Positions 5,374-6,392 of a DNA stretch of 6,392 bases are shown here, one piece after another. Positions within the stretch are counted from its first letter, which is position 1; each line of letters starts with the position of its first letter. Source of the stretch: an uncultured Sutterella sp. (GTDB taxonomy: Bacteria > Pseudomonadota > Gammaproteobacteria > Burkholderiales > Burkholderiaceae_F); the NCBI GenBank assembly GCA_900552195.1, contig URYO01000075.1:1-6392 (forward strand), in the 5' to 3' direction. The notes under the pieces are model-generated. The model was not told the origin of the DNA and ran no database searches. It saw only the letters and a list, made by a program, of their open reading frames with translations. The translations under genes and the position numbers were made by a program.

Positions 5374-6392
5374 CTAGGAAGTCATCAACTCATGCAAAAG
5401 TTCTTCACCGAAGAGCTCAGCAAATTCTTTTTCATACAGAGCCTCTTTCGCAGCAAATCTTTCAGCGAACCAATTCATAAATGTTCGTATGTAGGGTACG
5501 TTCCAACGAGACGAATGGCACGCGAGATAATTGAACTGAGAAGCTCTGTGCCAGCCGTCAAGAATCGGAACAAGCTTTCCGGTTCGAAGTGCTTCTATGC
5601 AGTAAAAGAGCGGCATTCCGGGGGAAGCGCATTCTCCGGCCAGCACGGACTCAAACAATAAATTGGGCGAAGACCATTCAATTTGTTGGCGCAAGTGAAG
5701 GCGGCAGCGTTTTCCTTGCTTGAAGACGCTGTCAAACGGCGTATGCGAGAACTTGTCTCCGCCAAACGTGTGCCCCACCGGGACCTCGGCTAAACGATCT
5801 GGATGATTAAGAAGGCCGTATTTTTCAATGAAGGATGGCGTCGCAACAGGAACAAAAATCATTCTGCCGCGAGGAATAAGAACTGTGTCCGGCAAAGTGA
5901 CGTTGCCTGTTACAGCCACGATATCTGCGCTTCCTTTTCTGAATTCTTCGGTATTAACAGGCGTAATCACTCTTATTTTATGCTTCGGAAAGAACTTAAT
6001 GTACTCAAAGAAAAGAGAGTGCGAGATCGAGACAAAAGTATTTGGAACCATAATCCTTATCACTGCAGATTCCTTATTAGCTTTCTGTTCGATTTTTTCT
6101 AAGATTTCCTCATACCGGCCAAGCATATCCTCGACCAAAGGAAAGATCTCTTCGCCCATTTCCGTTAAACGAAAAGGTCGGGATCTCCGATCTAAGAGAG
6201 GAACTTTCAGTTCTTTTTCCAGCTTGATATATGGAGCAGGAACACTTGCATTATTAATATGTACGCGCGAGCCGGCTTCATCTATCACGTCGATAGCCTT
6301 GTCTGGGAAGTGGCGGTCGGTGATATAGCGCTCTGTCAGTTTGACACATGTGTTGAGAGCCTCGTCTGTATATCTCACACAGTGATGCTTCT
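5374..6392 (-). CDS. LysR-type regulator body with its DNA-binding N-terminus replaced by a ClpC fragment (partial, chimeric)
   Basis: One minus-strand frame runs from the right edge to a TAG at 5376-5374. Counting from the GTG at 6378, residues about 52-79 match the end of a LysR winged helix: KLEKELKVPLLDRR, then a RPFRLTEMGEEIF segment. A linker helix follows at about 80-103, and from about 105 to 310 comes a periplasmic-binding-protein-like effector domain that ends in a typical WFAERF helix. Roughly the first 35-40 residues of a LysR protein, including the recognition helix, are missing. Before residue 50 the sequence is instead ClpC-like and open to the edge (Lys-His-His-Cys precedes the GTG codon), so the GTG is not a credible start. 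Intact, the regulator would sit 137 bases upstream of, and codirectional with, the formate dehydrogenase genes and might control them; its effector is unknown. As assembled it probably could not bind DNA. Confidence 0.8.
   Translation of the reverse strand, partial: KHHCVRYTDEALNTCVKLTERYITDRHFPDKAIDVIDEAGSRVHINNASVPAPYIKLEKELKVPLLDRRSRPFRLTEMGEEIFPLVEDMLGRYEEILEKIEQKANKESAVIRIMVPNTFVSISHSLFFEYIKFFPKHKIRVITPVNTEEFRKGSADIVAVTGNVTLPDTVLIPRGRMIFVPVATPSFIEKYGLLNHPDRLAEVPVGHTFGGDKFSHTPFDSVFKQGKRCRLHLRQQIEWSSPNLLFESVLAGECASPGMPLFYCIEALRTGKLVPILDGWHRASQFNYLACHSSRWNVPYIRTFMNWFAERFAAKEALYEKEFAELFGEELLHELMTS
6229..6392 (-). pseudogene. ClpC/ClpB-type AAA+ chaperone fragment fused in frame to LysR
   Basis: The first 50 or so codons of the chimeric frame read VRYTDEALNTCVKLTERYIT, then DRHFPDKAIDVIDEAGSRVH. 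This is the small helical subdomain at the end of the first ATPase module of Hsp100 proteins, whose signature is DR-x-x-PDKAID-x-DEA. The DEAGSRVHI wording resembles Bacteroidota ClpC more than proteobacterial ClpA (DEAGA) or ClpB (DEAAS), judged from memory. The upstream ATPase core lies outside the window, and the middle domain and second ATPase module are absent because LysR sequence takes over near 6225-6250. The exact junction cannot be placed by eye. It is either a contig-end chimera or a true recombination product. Confidence 0.75.

Noticed and set aside
5828..6328. Plus-strand open frame of 166 codons opposite the LysR body
   Set aside because: It lies wholly antisense to a clear LysR effector domain and shows no recognisable domain; it looks like a shadow frame.
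6376..6378. GTG as a genuine start codon for the chimeric frame
   Set aside because: The frame is open upstream to the edge, and the preceding codons (Lys-His-His-Cys) continue the ClpC-like sequence, so translation would begin outside the window.

Overview
The window is dominated by a three-gene minus-strand operon for a membrane-associated, molybdopterin (Mo or W) formate dehydrogenase of the FDH-N/FDH-O type. In transcription order the genes are a catalytic alpha subunit (5236 to 2051), a four-cluster ferredoxin-like beta subunit (2048 to 1116) and an NrfD/PsrC-type membrane subunit (1105 to 185). They are separated by only 2 and 10 bases, each has a Shine-Dalgarno sequence, and the operon ends in a strong hairpin at 137-169. 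Electrons from formate would pass from the Mo/W site of alpha through its Fe-S cluster and the beta clusters to the quinone pool at the NrfD-type subunit.

Three features set this enzyme apart from E. coli FdnGHI. Cysteine replaces selenocysteine at the active site (Cys170, codon TGC). The alpha subunit has no Tat signal peptide, and an in-frame stop nine codons upstream leaves no room for one. The membrane partner belongs to the haem-free NrfD family, not to the FdnI cytochrome b family. Together these suggest a cytoplasm-facing, quinone-linked formate dehydrogenase or CO2 reductase, but that orientation is inference.

Upstream of the operon, on the same strand and 137 bases away, lies the body of a LysR-type regulator. 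Its helix-turn-helix N-terminus is missing. In its place, in frame, is about 50 codons of a ClpC-type AAA+ chaperone, the small domain of the first ATPase module, which runs off the right edge. The Clp wording resembles Bacteroidota ClpC, while the formate dehydrogenase and LysR genes look proteobacterial. A chimeric contig end is the likeliest explanation, with a real recombination or fusion as the alternative.

At the left edge, an open plus-strand frame of about 40 codons ends at 124. It looks like the C-terminus of an unrecognised gene that converges on the operon, and the 137-169 hairpin would then serve both sides.

The organism is probably an anaerobic or microaerophilic proteobacterium of moderate GC. 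LysR next to a respiratory formate dehydrogenase would fit a gut Burkholderiales such as Sutterellaceae, and co-occurrence with Bacteroidota would explain the Clp fragment. This is weak, memory-based inference. No tRNA, rRNA, CRISPR array or recognisable transposase was seen, and no gene-free stretch exceeds 300 bases.
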